Assembly (NCBI GenBank): GCA_000171835.1
Contig: ABHC01000002.1
Coordinates: 186,001 to 250,000 of the forward strand
Source of the DNA: an alpha proteobacterium BAL199
GTDB lineage: Bacteria; Pseudomonadota; Alphaproteobacteria; Thalassobaculales; Thalassobaculaceae
Reading direction: 5' to 3'
DNA length: 64,000 nt
How positions within the stretch are numbered: the first letter of the stretch is position 1; each line of letters begins with the position of its first letter. Of the stretch, positions 1 through 8,520 are shown one piece after another. The notes under the pieces were generated by a model. It was given only the letters and a program-made list of their open reading frames with translations, was not told where the DNA came from and made no database searches. The translations under genes and the position numbers were made by a program.

Positions 1-239
1 CCTTCGGACGCGCGGCCCTGTGGAAGATTGTCGGTGTGGCGATTCTCGCCGTGCCGCACATTGTCGGTGCACCCCATCCGCATGGCGGTGAGGTGGGTGC
101 CGCGCCGCCGGAATTGGCGGCCCAGTTCGCTGCGACCTCGATCGTTGTGTCAGCAGTGTCCTGGGCGTTGATCGGCTGGCTTGCCGGCACCTTCTTTGAG
201 CGGTTCGGACGGCCACGGCTCGCGGCCGTCACCGCCTGA
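1..239 (+). CDS. cbtA: CbtA-type cobalt transporter, C-terminal fragment (partial)
   Basis: The reading frame is open from base 3 and stops at 237-239; the 5' part lies outside the window. The visible 78 or so residues contain the motif VPHIVGAPHPHGGE followed by PPELAAQFAA, then a hydrophobic segment and a short GTFFERFGRP tail. The pattern of proline/histidine-rich loop, PPELAAQF and a last membrane helix is characteristic of the CbtA family, predicted integral-membrane subunits of B12-regulated cobalt uptake in proteobacteria. The histidines in the loop are plausible metal ligands (inference). CbtA is usually preceded by a small His-rich CbtB subunit and a cobalamin riboswitch, which would lie upstream of this window and cannot be checked. 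No terminator is obvious in the 99 bases before the next gene. Confidence 0.75.
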   Translation, partial: FGRAALWKIVGVAILAVPHIVGAPHPHGGEVGAAPPELAAQFAATSIVVSAVSWALIGWLAGTFFERFGRPRLAAVTA

Positions 240-338
240 CACCGGGTCCTTTCGGGGACCGATCACCCTCGCTACACTTCCTCGGCTCCCGACGCGCCTA
301 CCGGTGCGTTCGACCACAATGACGTTCGAGGATGCGCC

Positions 339-1283
339 ATGCCTGAGACCTTCGCCGTTGCCGGCGCCGGCCTGATCGGTCGTGCCTGGGCCATCGTTTT
401 TGCCCGTGCCGGGGGGCGGGTCCGGCTGTGGGACGGGGTGCCGGCCGCGCTGGACGCCGCGATCCCATTGCTGCGTGCCAATCTGGACGATCTGGAAGCG
501 CAAGGCCTGATCGAGAGCGCTGCAGACGTTGCCGATCGCATTGAGACCGTGTCGACGCTTGGCGACGCGCTGAGTGGTGCCGCGTGGCTGCAAGAATGCA
601 TCGCCGAGCAGGTCGAACCCAAGGCGGTGCTGTTCGAGGAGGCCGACCGGCTGGCCGAGCCGGAGGCGATCCTGGCATCATCGTCGTCGGCGATCACCGC
701 GTCGCGTTTCACCGAGGCGCTGCCCGGCCGGCTGCGCTGTCTGGTCGCCCATCCGGTCAATCCGCCTTATCTGGTGCCGCTGGTCGAGCTGTGCCCGTCG
801 CCCTGGACCGACCCTGCCGTTGTGACGCGGGCGCGGTCGGTGATGGAGAGCGTCGGCATGGTGCCGGTCGCGGTCAACCGCGAGATCGACGGCTTCGTGC
901 TGAACCGCCTGCAGGGCGCGCTGCTGGCTGAGGCGTTCAAGCTGGTGTCCGACGGCGTCATCTCCGCTGACGATCTCGACAAGACGGTCAAGGACGGACT
1001 GGGGCTGCGCTGGTCGTTCATGGGGCCGTTCGAGACCATCGACCTGAACGCACCGGCCGGCGTCGCCGACTACTGCGCGCGCTACGGCCCGTTTTACGAG
1101 CGTCTGCAGGCCGAGCAGGCGCCGGTCCTGGCGTGGGACGACAATCTGGTGAAACGCATCGAGGTCGAACGGCGCAAGCATCTGGCGGCCGATGGTTTGG
1201 CGCAGCGCCAAGTGTGGCGGGACCGTCGGCTGATGGCACTGCTGCGTCACAAGCAGCAGGCAACCGAGGACCACGGAGAGTAG
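339..1283 (+). CDS. 3-hydroxyacyl-CoA dehydrogenase family (lambda-crystallin / L-gulonate 3-dehydrogenase type)
   Basis: A 314-residue NAD-dependent dehydrogenase. The N-terminus holds a Rossmann GAGLIG (residues 9-14), the centre an SSSS stretch (114-117) and the family signature AHPVNPPYLVPLVEL (137-151) with the catalytic histidine at 138; the C-terminal helical domain contains DGFVLNRLQ and the GPFETIDLN segment. This length and the HPVNPPY motif fit the single-domain lambda-crystallin/L-gulonate 3-dehydrogenase or L-carnitine dehydrogenase branch rather than the fused fatty-acid oxidation proteins. The substrate is therefore a 3-hydroxy acid or acyl-CoA that cannot be fixed from sequence. 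It starts at ATG 339 behind a cgagg stretch, ends 16 bases before the convergent MFS gene, and has no operon partner on its strand. Confidence 0.85.
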   Translation: MPETFAVAGAGLIGRAWAIVFARAGGRVRLWDGVPAALDAAIPLLRANLDDLEAQGLIESAADVADRIETVSTLGDALSGAAWLQECIAEQVEPKAVLFEEADRLAEPEAILASSSSAITASRFTEALPGRLRCLVAHPVNPPYLVPLVELCPSPWTDPAVVTRARSVMESVGMVPVAVNREIDGFVLNRLQGALLAEAFKLVSDGVISADDLDKTVKDGLGLRWSFMGPFETIDLNAPAGVADYCARYGPFYERLQAEQAPVLAWDDNLVKRIEVERRKHLAADGLAQRQVWRDRRLMALLRHKQQATEDHGE

Positions 1284-1299
1284 AACCGGGGCGGCGGCG

Positions 1300-2532
1300 T
1301 CAGCGCTCGACCAGATCGTCCAAGCGGTCGACCCGGCGGATGCCGGGGAACAGCCGCCACCACAGCGCGGTGATCCCGACCGTCACGACCCCACCGACCA
1401 GCACGGCCGCTACCGTACCGATGCCGCCGGCCATCACCCCGGCGCGGAAGTCACCCAGTTCGTTGGAGGCGTTGATCGACACCGAGTTTACGGCACTGAC
1501 CCGGCCGCGCATGCTGTCGGGGGTGGCGATCTGCACCAGGGTCTGACGGATGTAGACGCTGACCATGTCGGCGGCGCCGTAGACGCCGAGGAACAGCAGC
1601 GACAGCCAGAACGTCTCGGACAGGCTGAACCCCACGATCGACAGGCCGAACACGGCCAGCGATGCGAAGAACATCGGTCCCATGTGGCGTGGTGCCGCGA
1701 CCTGGGTCAGGGCCAGACCGATGATCAGCGATCCGACCGCCGGCATGGCCCGCAGCAGGCCGAGCCCGTCCGGGCCGACGTGCAGGATGTCGCTGGCGAA
1801 CACCGGCAGCAGCCCCATCACCCCGCCGAACAGCACCGCCATCAGGTCGATCGAGATCGCGCCCAGCACCAGCTTGTTGGCCCACACATAGGTGAAGCCG
1901 CCGAGCACGGTGGCGAGGCTGAACGGTTCGCGCGCCTGCACCTTCAGTCGGGCGGAGATGGCGGCGGCACAGATGCCGGCGGTCGCGAACAGCGCCAGGG
2001 TCGTCCAGTACACGCCGTTGCCGGTCCAGGCGATCAGCAGGCCGCCCAGGGCCGGGCCCAACAACTGCGCCGCCTTGCTGGCCGAGGACGAGTAGGCGAT
2101 GGCGCTCGGGAACTGGGCGCGCGGCACAAGGTTCGGCAGGATCGCCTGGCTGGCGGTGTGGTAGAACGAGCGAGCGGCCCCATGCAGCACCAGCACCCCC
2201 AGGATCGGGGTGACAGCAGAAGCGTCGGTCCACAGGATCGCCAGCAGCAGCCCGACGACGATCACGTGCACCAGATTGCAGGCCATCAGGATGTTGCGGC
2301 GGTCGAACCGGTCGGACGCCAGCCCGGCCACCAGGAACAGCGCGAGCGCCGGCGCGAACTGCGCCAGGCCGACCAGGCCGAGGTCCACCGGGTCGTGGCT
2401 GATCTGGTAGACATGCCAGCCCACCGCGACGGTCAGCGCCTGCACGGCAATGGTATTGCTGCTGCGTCCGGCCACGAACAGAAGGAAGTCGCGGTTGCGC
2501 AGGAGTGGTGTCGGCGGAGATTCGTCGGTCAT
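1300..2532 (-). CDS. MFS transporter (EntS-like, MFS_3 type)
   Basis: A 410-residue integral membrane protein with about twelve hydrophobic segments. Family marks are RNRDFLLFVAGRSSNTIA at the N-terminus, the loop LASDRFDRRNIL between helices 2 and 3 (the MFS motif A analogue), and MRGRVSAVNSVSINASNELG in the C-terminal half, which is typical of MFS_3 exporters related to enterobactin exporter EntS. It probably exports a small molecule by proton antiport; the substrate is not predictable. ATG 2532 was preferred over a TTG ten codons upstream because it begins the conserved region directly; neither has a strong ribosome binding site. It is divergent from the aspartate dehydrogenase gene (116 bases between starts). 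Confidence 0.85.
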   Translation of the reverse strand: MTDESPPTPLLRNRDFLLFVAGRSSNTIAVQALTVAVGWHVYQISHDPVDLGLVGLAQFAPALALFLVAGLASDRFDRRNILMACNLVHVIVVGLLLAILWTDASAVTPILGVLVLHGAARSFYHTASQAILPNLVPRAQFPSAIAYSSSASKAAQLLGPALGGLLIAWTGNGVYWTTLALFATAGICAAAISARLKVQAREPFSLATVLGGFTYVWANKLVLGAISIDLMAVLFGGVMGLLPVFASDILHVGPDGLGLLRAMPAVGSLIIGLALTQVAAPRHMGPMFFASLAVFGLSIVGFSLSETFWLSLLFLGVYGAADMVSVYIRQTLVQIATPDSMRGRVSAVNSVSINASNELGDFRAGVMAGGIGTVAAVLVGGVVTVGITALWWRLFPGIRRVDRLDDLVER

Positions 2533-2648
2533 GGCTGTGCTGGTCCGAGGCGGGAGCTGCAACTATACGGGCGATGCGGGACTTCGTCCTCCCGCGGCGC
2601 TAGGCTCCGCATGATTACCCAAATCAAACAGCGCAAGAGAGTGGTCCA

Positions 2649-3443
2649 ATGCTGCGTCTTGGTCTCATCGGTGCGGGCGCGATCGGCGCGCATGTCATCG
2701 AGTTGGTGGCACGCGATCTCTCGGATCGCGTGACGATTCCGGCGGTGCTGGTGCGCCGGCCGCGCGCTGACGGTCCGGGACCGAAGATGCTATCCGATCC
2801 GGAGGCGTTCCACGCCGAGGCGTTCGACGTGGTGCTGGAGGGCGCCGGTCATCAGGCGGTGCGCGATCACGTGCCCCGGTTGCTGGAGCGCGGGATCGAC
2901 GTGGTGATGACCTCGATCGGCTCGCTGACCGACGACGCGTTGCACGCCCGTTGCCGGGCGGCGGCGGAGAAAGGCGGGGCGACTCTGACCTTGGCATCGG
3001 CCGGGATCGGAGCGCTCGACATCCTGTCGGGGGCGGCGATGGGCGGACTCGATTTGGTCGAGATGGTGGTGCGCAAGGACCCGAGCGCCTGGTTCGGTAC
3101 CGTGGCTGAAGGCGCCTACGACCTCGCCGGAATGCGCGAGCCGACGGTGATCTTCGAGGGCAGCGCCCGGGAAGGGGCCGCCACCTACCCGCAGAACGTC
3201 AACATCTCGGCCGCCGTGGCGCTCGCCGGCATCGGCCTAGACCGCACCCGGCTGACCATCGTCGCCGATCCGACCATCGATACCCACGTGATCGAGGTGC
3301 GGGCCCGCGGCGCCTTCGGTTCGTTCAGCTTCGTGGAGGATGTCGCGGTCGCCGAGGAGAACCGCAAGACCGGCAAGATCGTCGCGATGGCGGTCGCCAA
3401 GACCATCCGGCAATTGGTGTCACCGATACGAATTGGTGGATAA
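2649..3443 (+). CDS. nadX: L-aspartate dehydrogenase
   Basis: A 264-residue protein of the aspartate dehydrogenase (DUF108) family, which oxidises L-aspartate to iminoaspartate with NAD(P), often as an alternative first step to NAD synthesis. The N-terminal Rossmann motif GLIGAGAIG is at residues 5-13; the family blocks SAGIGALDIL (117-126), REGAATYPQNVNI (174-186) and ADPTIDTHVIEV (206-217) follow, with the expected catalytic histidine at 213. Length matches the family. The start at ATG 2649 has a gagagtgg stretch upstream. No nadA or nadC lies nearby, so a role in NAD synthesis versus aspartate catabolism is open. Confidence 0.88.
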   Translation: MLRLGLIGAGAIGAHVIELVARDLSDRVTIPAVLVRRPRADGPGPKMLSDPEAFHAEAFDVVLEGAGHQAVRDHVPRLLERGIDVVMTSIGSLTDDALHARCRAAAEKGGATLTLASAGIGALDILSGAAMGGLDLVEMVVRKDPSAWFGTVAEGAYDLAGMREPTVIFEGSAREGAATYPQNVNISAAVALAGIGLDRTRLTIVADPTIDTHVIEVRARGAFGSFSFVEDVAVAEENRKTGKIVAMAVAKTIRQLVSPIRIGG

Positions 3444-3470
3444 TCAAATAGATACAATTCAACGTTAATC

Positions 3471-3845
3471 TTATTTAGGAAACGTGACCGCTTCGATTTT
3501 GTTACCGTCAAGGTCGTGGATGAACGCTCCGTAATAGACGGTGATCGCTGCCTGTCGCGCACCGGGCGCTCCGGCGTCGGCGCCGCCTAGATTGAGGGCG
3601 GCGGAGTGAAACGCCCGCACGGTGTCTTCGTCTGGCGCGCGCAGGCAGACGTGGCTGCCGGTATCCGTCGCGACCGGTGTCATGCCTTCGCGCAGGTTCA
3701 GCCAGAACTCGGGATAGCGCTTTCCAAAACCGACGGTCCGTTCGCGCTCGACCATCCGGATCAGCCCGAGCGGCGCCAGCACTCGGTCGTAGAACGCGGC
3801 CGAGGCCGTCAGGTCGCGGACGGCGATGGAAACATGGTCGATCAC
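3471..3845 (-). CDS. VOC family protein (glyoxalase/bleomycin-resistance fold)
   Basis: A 124-residue single VOC domain. The start MIDHVSIAVRDL supplies the first metal-ligand-like histidine, and the end ...HDLDGNKIEAVTF carries the usual D-x-x-G-N-x-(I/V)-E signature with the final glutamate; a CLRAPDEDTV segment lies in the middle. Such small proteins form dimers with a metal site and act as lyases, isomerases, dioxygenases or resistance binders; function is not assignable. Its ATG overlaps the stop of the upstream Fpg-like gene by four bases (ATGA), so the two are very likely co-translated, which is an unusual partner for a VOC protein. Confidence 0.85.
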   Translation of the reverse strand: MIDHVSIAVRDLTASAAFYDRVLAPLGLIRMVERERTVGFGKRYPEFWLNLREGMTPVATDTGSHVCLRAPDEDTVRAFHSAALNLGGADAGAPGARQAAITVYYGAFIHDLDGNKIEAVTFPK

Positions 3846-4744
3846 GGGCTACCTCGTTTGCGTTCCAACTCGTCGATGGTCTTCGGCCAATCGGATTTTA
3901 GAACCTGGGACAGCGCGCGATCGGCCAGCAGCTTGCCGCCGGTCTGGCAGCGCGGACAGTAGTTCGTTTCGTTGGCAGCGTGGACGATGCGCTGGATTGG
4001 GGTGGCGCAGACCGGGCAGGGCTTGCCGTACTTGCCGTGGGCGGCCATCGCCGCTCGGAACGCGGATACCTTGGTCGGCCAGCGGTCTCCAACTTCCGTG
4101 CGACCGCGCTCGATCCAGGCCAGCAGGGTGCTGCGGGTCGCCTCGAACAGCCGGGTGATTTCGTCCTCGTTCAGACGTTGCGACAGGGCGATCGGCGACA
4201 GCTTGGCGGCGTGCAGGATCTCGTCGGAATAGGCGTTGCCGATACCGGAGAACAGATGCGGGTCGGTCAGCGCGCGCTTCAGCGTGTGGTTCTCCGCCTG
4301 CAACGCTGCGGCGAACCCGTCACGGTCGACCTCTAGCGGCTCGACCCCGCCGGGATCGTGTTCGTCCAGCGCCGCCGCGCCGCACACCAGATGCAGGCTC
4401 GCCCGCTTTTTCGACCCCATCTCGGTCAGGATCAACGTGCCGGTGTCGAAGTCCAACGCTGCCAGCCCCTTCTTGCCGGGCAGGGGTGCACCCGCCCCAG
4501 CCCACTGCAGGCGTCCCGCGATCATCAGATGCAGCACAAGGAACAACTCGCCGTCCAGACCGATCACGATGCGCTTGCCGATCCGGCGCAGGCTCTCGAC
4601 CCGGTGTCCGACGGCGGATTTGATCGGCGGGTCGACGCTGCGGACCAGGAACGGACTGGCGATCCGCAGGCCGGTGATTTCGGCGCCGAGGATGCGACGC
4701 TCCAGCGCTTCCAGGTAAATCGCGATGTCCGGCAGTTCCGGCAT
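3842..4744 (-). CDS. Fpg/Nei family DNA glycosylase-like protein
   Basis: A 300-residue member of the formamidopyrimidine-DNA glycosylase/endonuclease VIII family. Visible features are the catalytic N-terminus MPELPD (Pro2, Glu3), the conserved lysine in RRIGKRIVIGLDGE near residue 58, the H2TH segment LFSGIGNAYSDEILH, and a C-terminal zinc finger CPVC...CPRC. It should excise oxidised bases and cleave the strand by beta/delta elimination. Two departures from canonical Fpg are seen: MPELPD instead of MPELPE, and the zinc-finger loop reads NETNYCPRCQTGG where E. coli Fpg has R-G-T before the last cysteine pair, so the DNA-contacting arginine is replaced by Asn. This marks a divergent subfamily. 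The gene is coupled to the downstream VOC gene. Confidence 0.85.
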   Translation of the reverse strand: MPELPDIAIYLEALERRILGAEITGLRIASPFLVRSVDPPIKSAVGHRVESLRRIGKRIVIGLDGELFLVLHLMIAGRLQWAGAGAPLPGKKGLAALDFDTGTLILTEMGSKKRASLHLVCGAAALDEHDPGGVEPLEVDRDGFAAALQAENHTLKRALTDPHLFSGIGNAYSDEILHAAKLSPIALSQRLNEDEITRLFEATRSTLLAWIERGRTEVGDRWPTKVSAFRAAMAAHGKYGKPCPVCATPIQRIVHAANETNYCPRCQTGGKLLADRALSQVLKSDWPKTIDELERKRGSP

Positions 4745-4849
4745 AGCATGAGTGTCGTCCGCCTGTCGGTCGCGGGCAAGCCGCTGCCGGGCTTTTCCCG
4801 CACCGCCCGGCGGGCTACGTAAGGGGCCGCAGTTTCAAGGGAGACAATC

Positions 4850-5842
4850 ATGGCCGACCTGCCCGCAACGATGACCGCCATCGAGATCACCAAACCCGGC
4901 GCGCCCGAGGTGCTGAAGGCCGGGACCCGGCCGGTGCCGGTGCCGGCTGAGGGCGAGGTTCTGGTCAAGGTGGCGTTCGCCGGCATCAACCGACCGGACT
5001 GCCTTCAGCGTGCCGGCGGTTACCCGCCGCCGCCGGGCGCTTCGGATATTCCGGGGCTAGAGATCGCCGGCAGGGTCGTCGCGGCCGGCACAGGTGTCTC
5101 GCGCTGGAAGGTCGGCGATCAGGTTTGCGCCTTGGTGGCGGGCGGCGGCTACGCCGAGTATTGCGCGGCCCCGGCCGACACCTGCTCGCCGGTGCCGGCA
5201 GGCTACACGCTCGCCGAGGCGGCGGCTCTGCCGGAGAACTACTACACGGTCTGGACCAACGTGTTCGAGCGCGGCCGCCTGCAGAAGGGCGAGACCATCC
5301 TGATCCACGGCGGATCGTCCGGCATCGGCACCACCGCGATCCAGTTGGCCCACGCGTTCGGCGCCCGAGTGATCGCGACCGCCGGCTCGGCCGACAAGGT
5401 CAAGGTCTGCGAGCAACTGGGAGCTGAGCGCGGCATCAACTACCGCGACGAGGATTTCGTGGCGGTGATGAAGGAACTGGGCGGCGCCGACGTCATCCTC
5501 GACATGGTCGGCGGCCCCTACATCCAGCGCAACATCGACTGCCTGAAGCTGGAAGGCCGGCTGGTGCAGATCGCCTTCCTGCAGCCGCCGGTGGTCAAGG
5601 AGTTCAACTTCCTGAAGGTCATGCTGCAGCGCCTGACCATCACCGGCTCGACCCTGCGCCCGCGAACCGTCGCCCAAAAGGCGGCGATCGCCCGGCAGCT
5701 CGAGGAAAAGGTCTGGCCGCTGCTGGAAGCCCGCACGGTGAAGCCGCTGATCCACTCGACCTTCCCGCTCGACGATGCCGCCGGCGCCCACGCCCTGATG
5801 GAATCGAGCCAGCACATCGGCAAGATTCTGCTGGAGGTCTGA
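4850..5842 (+). CDS. NAD(P)H quinone oxidoreductase, PIG3 type
   Basis: A 330-residue zinc-independent medium-chain dehydrogenase/reductase. The groES-like N-terminal half contains FAGINRPDCLQRAGGYPPPPG and PGLEIAGRVV; the nucleotide-binding half has LIHGGSSGIGTTAIQLA (glycine motif) and INYRDEDFV. The NRPDCLQR and YPPPPGASDI blocks match the PIG3/TP53I3 branch, which reduces quinones with NADPH. No cysteine/histidine set for catalytic zinc is present. The start is ATG 4850 with a gggaga stretch upstream. It is convergent with the ThDP enzyme gene, separated by a hairpin. Confidence 0.85.
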   Translation: MADLPATMTAIEITKPGAPEVLKAGTRPVPVPAEGEVLVKVAFAGINRPDCLQRAGGYPPPPGASDIPGLEIAGRVVAAGTGVSRWKVGDQVCALVAGGGYAEYCAAPADTCSPVPAGYTLAEAAALPENYYTVWTNVFERGRLQKGETILIHGGSSGIGTTAIQLAHAFGARVIATAGSADKVKVCEQLGAERGINYRDEDFVAVMKELGGADVILDMVGGPYIQRNIDCLKLEGRLVQIAFLQPPVVKEFNFLKVMLQRLTITGSTLRPRTVAQKAAIARQLEEKVWPLLEARTVKPLIHSTFPLDDAAGAHALMESSQHIGKILLEV

Positions 5843-5852
5843 AGGCCTCGGC

Positions 5853-5879
5853 CCGTCGTGCCTGCCTGCGCCACGACGG
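5853..5879. terminator. Hairpin between convergent genes
   Basis: A perfect 8-base inverted repeat, CCGTCGTG / CACGACGG, with an 11-base loop lies in the 61-base gap between two convergent genes. There is no T-run on either side, so it is a possible factor-assisted bidirectional terminator rather than a canonical intrinsic one. Confidence 0.4.
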
Positions 5880-5903
5880 TGCGGCACGGCGAACCTCGGT
5901 GCT

Positions 5904-7604
5904 TCAATGAGTGGCGTCGGCTGGGATTGGCTTGTCGAAGCCCATGATCGGGGCGGCCGCTTCCGGATCGATCACCGCGTTGATGACGTAGGGGCCGGGG
6001 CAGGCGAGGCCACGGGCCAGGGCGGCAGCGAGGTCGGCGGGATCGGTTACGCTCTCGCCTGAGCATTTCAGCGCCCGCGCCACCTCGGAGTAATCGACCT
6101 CCATGAAATCGCACTCGACGTAGCTGCCCATCAGTAGCTCTTCCCAGTGGCGTTGGAAGCCGAGGGTGGAGTTGTTAAACACCACCATCAGCACCTTCAC
6201 GCCGTAGCGGGCGGCCGTTTCCAACTCGTTCATCACGTAGCCGAATCCGCCGTCGCCGGACACGCAGATCACGCTGCGCGCCGGGTCGGCGAGCTTGGCG
6301 CCCATGGCGGCCGGCAGACTCCAGCCGATGCCGGCGGTGCCGCGCGGCGACAGGATGAAGCGTCCGGCGGCGGTAGTGTCGAGTTGGCTCATCGCCCACC
6401 CGGTGACGTAGCTGGCATCGGTGACGATCAATGTTGATGCATCGGACACGCGGCCGATCTCGGCGAACACCCGCTCCGGGCGCATCGGTTGCCGGTCGGA
6501 GGTGGCGACCGGCGCGATCTCGCGCGCCCACTCTTCCTTCAGCCCGGCCATCCGCCCACCGTTGCCGCGGTCGGCGCGCTCCAGCCCGGCGGCGCGGCAG
6601 TGCGCCAGCAGGTCGCGCAGGGTATCGCGCACGTCGCCGACCATCGGCACGTCGGTGCGGAAGTTGCGGCCGACCTCGACCGGGTCGACGTCCAGGTGGA
6701 TCAACTTGGTTTCCGGCCTCGGCAGGGTCCAGTTGCTGTAGCAGATCTGACCGGTGCGCGAGCCGAGCACCAGCACCACGTCGGCTTCGGTCAGCAGGGT
6801 GTTCGATACCTTGCCGCGGCCGTACAGCCCGCCGGTGGTGGTACCGAGCACGCCGGCCGACAGCGGGTGATTGTCGGCGATGGCACCCTTGCCGGTCATG
6901 GTGGTGGCGACCGGGGCGGCGAACCGCTCGGCCAGTTCGGCGATCTCGGCGAACGCACCAGACGCCACGCTGCCGCCGCCGGCAACGATCAGCGGCCGCT
7001 CGGCCTTGGCCAGCAGTTCCGCGGCACGGGCCACCGAGGCGGCGTCGGCGCGCGATCGAATCGCCGGGAAATGTGCGTAGGCCGGGTCGGCGTATGGCTC
7101 ACCGTCGGTCTCGGTCGCCATCACGTCGCTCGGGCAGATCAGCGCCACCGGTCCGGGCCGTCCGGTGGTGGCGATGCGGAACGCCGACCGCACCAGTTCA
7201 GCGGTGCGCTCCGGGTAGTCGATGCGGATCACCGCCTTGACGAAGGGAGTCAGGGCGGCGGCGTGGTCGAGCGCGCTGCCGGCGTGCCTGCCCTTCAGCT
7301 TCAGCGGATGGTCCTGCACCAGGGCTATCACCGGCACCGAGGATTGCAGCGCCTCGAGCAGCCCGGTGATCAGGTTGGTCGCCCCCGGCCCGGAGGTCGA
7401 CGCGCACACCCCCGGCCGCCCGGTCGCCTGGGCGCAGCCGTGCGCCATGATCGCGCCGTGCTTCTCGTCGCGCACGGTGATCACCTTGGTGGCTGCCCGG
7501 TCGACCGCGTGGAACACGTGGATCGGATCCTCCATGCCGAACAGGCAGGTGACTCCGTGGGCCTTCAAGGTTTCGTAAAGGATGCGACCTGCGGTGGCGT
7601 GCAT
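5904..7604 (-). CDS. Thiamine-diphosphate-dependent enzyme (acetolactate synthase-like)
   Basis: A 566-residue protein with the three-domain layout of the POX/ALS family: an N-terminal Pyr domain with the activating glutamate in TVRDEKHGAIMAHG and the STSGPGATNLITGL motif, a central TPP_enzyme_M domain, and a C-terminal PP domain with the ThDP/Mg signature GDGGFGYVMNEL...NNSTLGF. It should decarboxylate a 2-oxo acid. No regulatory ilvH-type small subunit is adjacent, and the conserved acetolactate synthase context is missing, so it is more likely a catabolic or specialised decarboxylase/ligase than the biosynthetic enzyme. ATG 7604 (MHATAGRILYE) was chosen over an upstream start because it has GGAG eleven bases upstream and begins at the conserved domain. 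Confidence 0.8.
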   Translation of the reverse strand: MHATAGRILYETLKAHGVTCLFGMEDPIHVFHAVDRAATKVITVRDEKHGAIMAHGCAQATGRPGVCASTSGPGATNLITGLLEALQSSVPVIALVQDHPLKLKGRHAGSALDHAAALTPFVKAVIRIDYPERTAELVRSAFRIATTGRPGPVALICPSDVMATETDGEPYADPAYAHFPAIRSRADAASVARAAELLAKAERPLIVAGGGSVASGAFAEIAELAERFAAPVATTMTGKGAIADNHPLSAGVLGTTTGGLYGRGKVSNTLLTEADVVLVLGSRTGQICYSNWTLPRPETKLIHLDVDPVEVGRNFRTDVPMVGDVRDTLRDLLAHCRAAGLERADRGNGGRMAGLKEEWAREIAPVATSDRQPMRPERVFAEIGRVSDASTLIVTDASYVTGWAMSQLDTTAAGRFILSPRGTAGIGWSLPAAMGAKLADPARSVICVSGDGGFGYVMNELETAARYGVKVLMVVFNNSTLGFQRHWEELLMGSYVECDFMEVDYSEVARALKCSGESVTDPADLAAALARGLACPGPYVINAVIDPEAAAPIMGFDKPIPADATH

Positions 7605-7765
7605 GGGGAGGGGCTCCAAGGATGGGCGTCGAGGCGGGAAGCGAGGGGACACTCAGCGAGTCTTCCCAACCGCACGCCGGATGGGAAGCAGAAACCATGG
7701 TATCCGAGCGACCTAATCTGGGGCGCCGGAAACGATGAATGCGGTTCGGGCCGAGTTAAGGCTGA

Positions 7766-8221
7766 TCACGTCAGGTCTTTCCGCATCACCTCGGCCGTCC
7801 GGCCCGCCGCCTCGCTTGCCGGGAAGTTCAGTTCGACCTTCACGCCGTTCGGGTCGAGCAGGAACAGCTGGTAGGCGGCCACCAGGTCGGCCCGGCGTTC
7901 GGTGAAAGCCACACCCTTGTCCTTCAGGCGCGCGATAGTGGCGTCCAGGCCGGTGGCGCCGAACGCCACGTGGTCGACCACGCCGGTCCCCTGGACAGCC
8001 TGGGATTGCTGGCCGACATACTGTTGCCGCTGTGCGCTGACGGCGGCACCGCCTTCGGTCAGGTGCAGCACGTCCTTGCCGCCGAGATACAGCCAGCGCA
8101 CCGGAAACCCGAAATCCGGGTGCGGGCCTTCTTGCAGCCCGAGCACGTCGACGTACCAGTCGACGGTGGCGTCCAGATCGGCTACCTGGATCAGCAGGTG
8201 CTGTAGATCGGTCAACGGCAT
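7766..8221 (-). CDS. VOC family protein (glyoxalase fold)
   Basis: A 151-residue single-domain VOC protein beginning MPLTDLQHLLIQVADLDAT and ending with LLDPNGVKVELNF, the usual DPxGxxxE metal-ligand signature. Internal HLTEGGAA and VDHVAFGATGLD supply the other conserved histidines. It belongs to the same broad superfamily as the protein at 3471-3845 but is clearly different in sequence. It is encoded 160 bases upstream of and in the same direction as the ThDP enzyme gene, so the two could be one transcription unit; a role on the 2-oxo-acid or aldehyde product of that enzyme is only a guess. Confidence 0.82.
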   Translation of the reverse strand: MPLTDLQHLLIQVADLDATVDWYVDVLGLQEGPHPDFGFPVRWLYLGGKDVLHLTEGGAAVSAQRQQYVGQQSQAVQGTGVVDHVAFGATGLDATIARLKDKGVAFTERRADLVAAYQLFLLDPNGVKVELNFPASEAAGRTAEVMRKDLT

Positions 8222-8520
8222 GGCAGTTCCCCCGATTATCGTTGCTCGTTTTTAGCAGGATAACCGATCCGACGGCGGTCGCACGGACCGATTGACAGCC
8301 GCCACATGCTCCCCGACAGTGCCGTCATGTGCACGTGCCGCCACGGCGTCGTTCTGAAAGCCAAACCGCTCCTCCACACGGGGAACGGTCTCCTTCGCAC
8401 GTCCTGAGCGCACCGCGCATCATCTGAGCGAACGACTACCACCATCCCCGGCCGGCTCGGACGGGGATTTTCGCATGCGCGCCCACGCTCCACCGGCTCA
8501 TTCCCGAAGGAGCACGCACC
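8222..8520 (+). other. 299-base intergenic region/possible structured leader of the DapA-like gene
   Basis: No credible protein is encoded here. It lies between two divergent starts. On the plus strand it contains a direct repeat of CTGAGCG (around 8405-8433), a terminator-like hairpin (8444-8471) and finally the strong ribosome binding site gaaggagcacgcacc before ATG 8521. I did not recognise any known riboswitch consensus (TPP, cobalamin, lysine, glycine, SAM). Confidence 0.4.
8444..8471 (+). terminator. Terminator-like hairpin in the leader of the DapA-like gene
   Basis: ATCCCCG (8444-8450) and CGGGGAT (8462-8468) form a perfect 7-base stem over an 11-base loop, followed directly by a short T-run (8468-8471). 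On the plus strand this has the form of an intrinsic terminator, yet no plus-strand gene ends upstream; the next plus-strand gene starts 50 bases downstream. It may therefore be an attenuator or the end of a small RNA. Confidence 0.45.

Noticed and set aside
678-1274. 198-codon minus-strand frame opposite the hydroxyacyl-CoA dehydrogenase gene
   Set aside because: No domain, no ribosome binding site, and opposite a well-supported gene.
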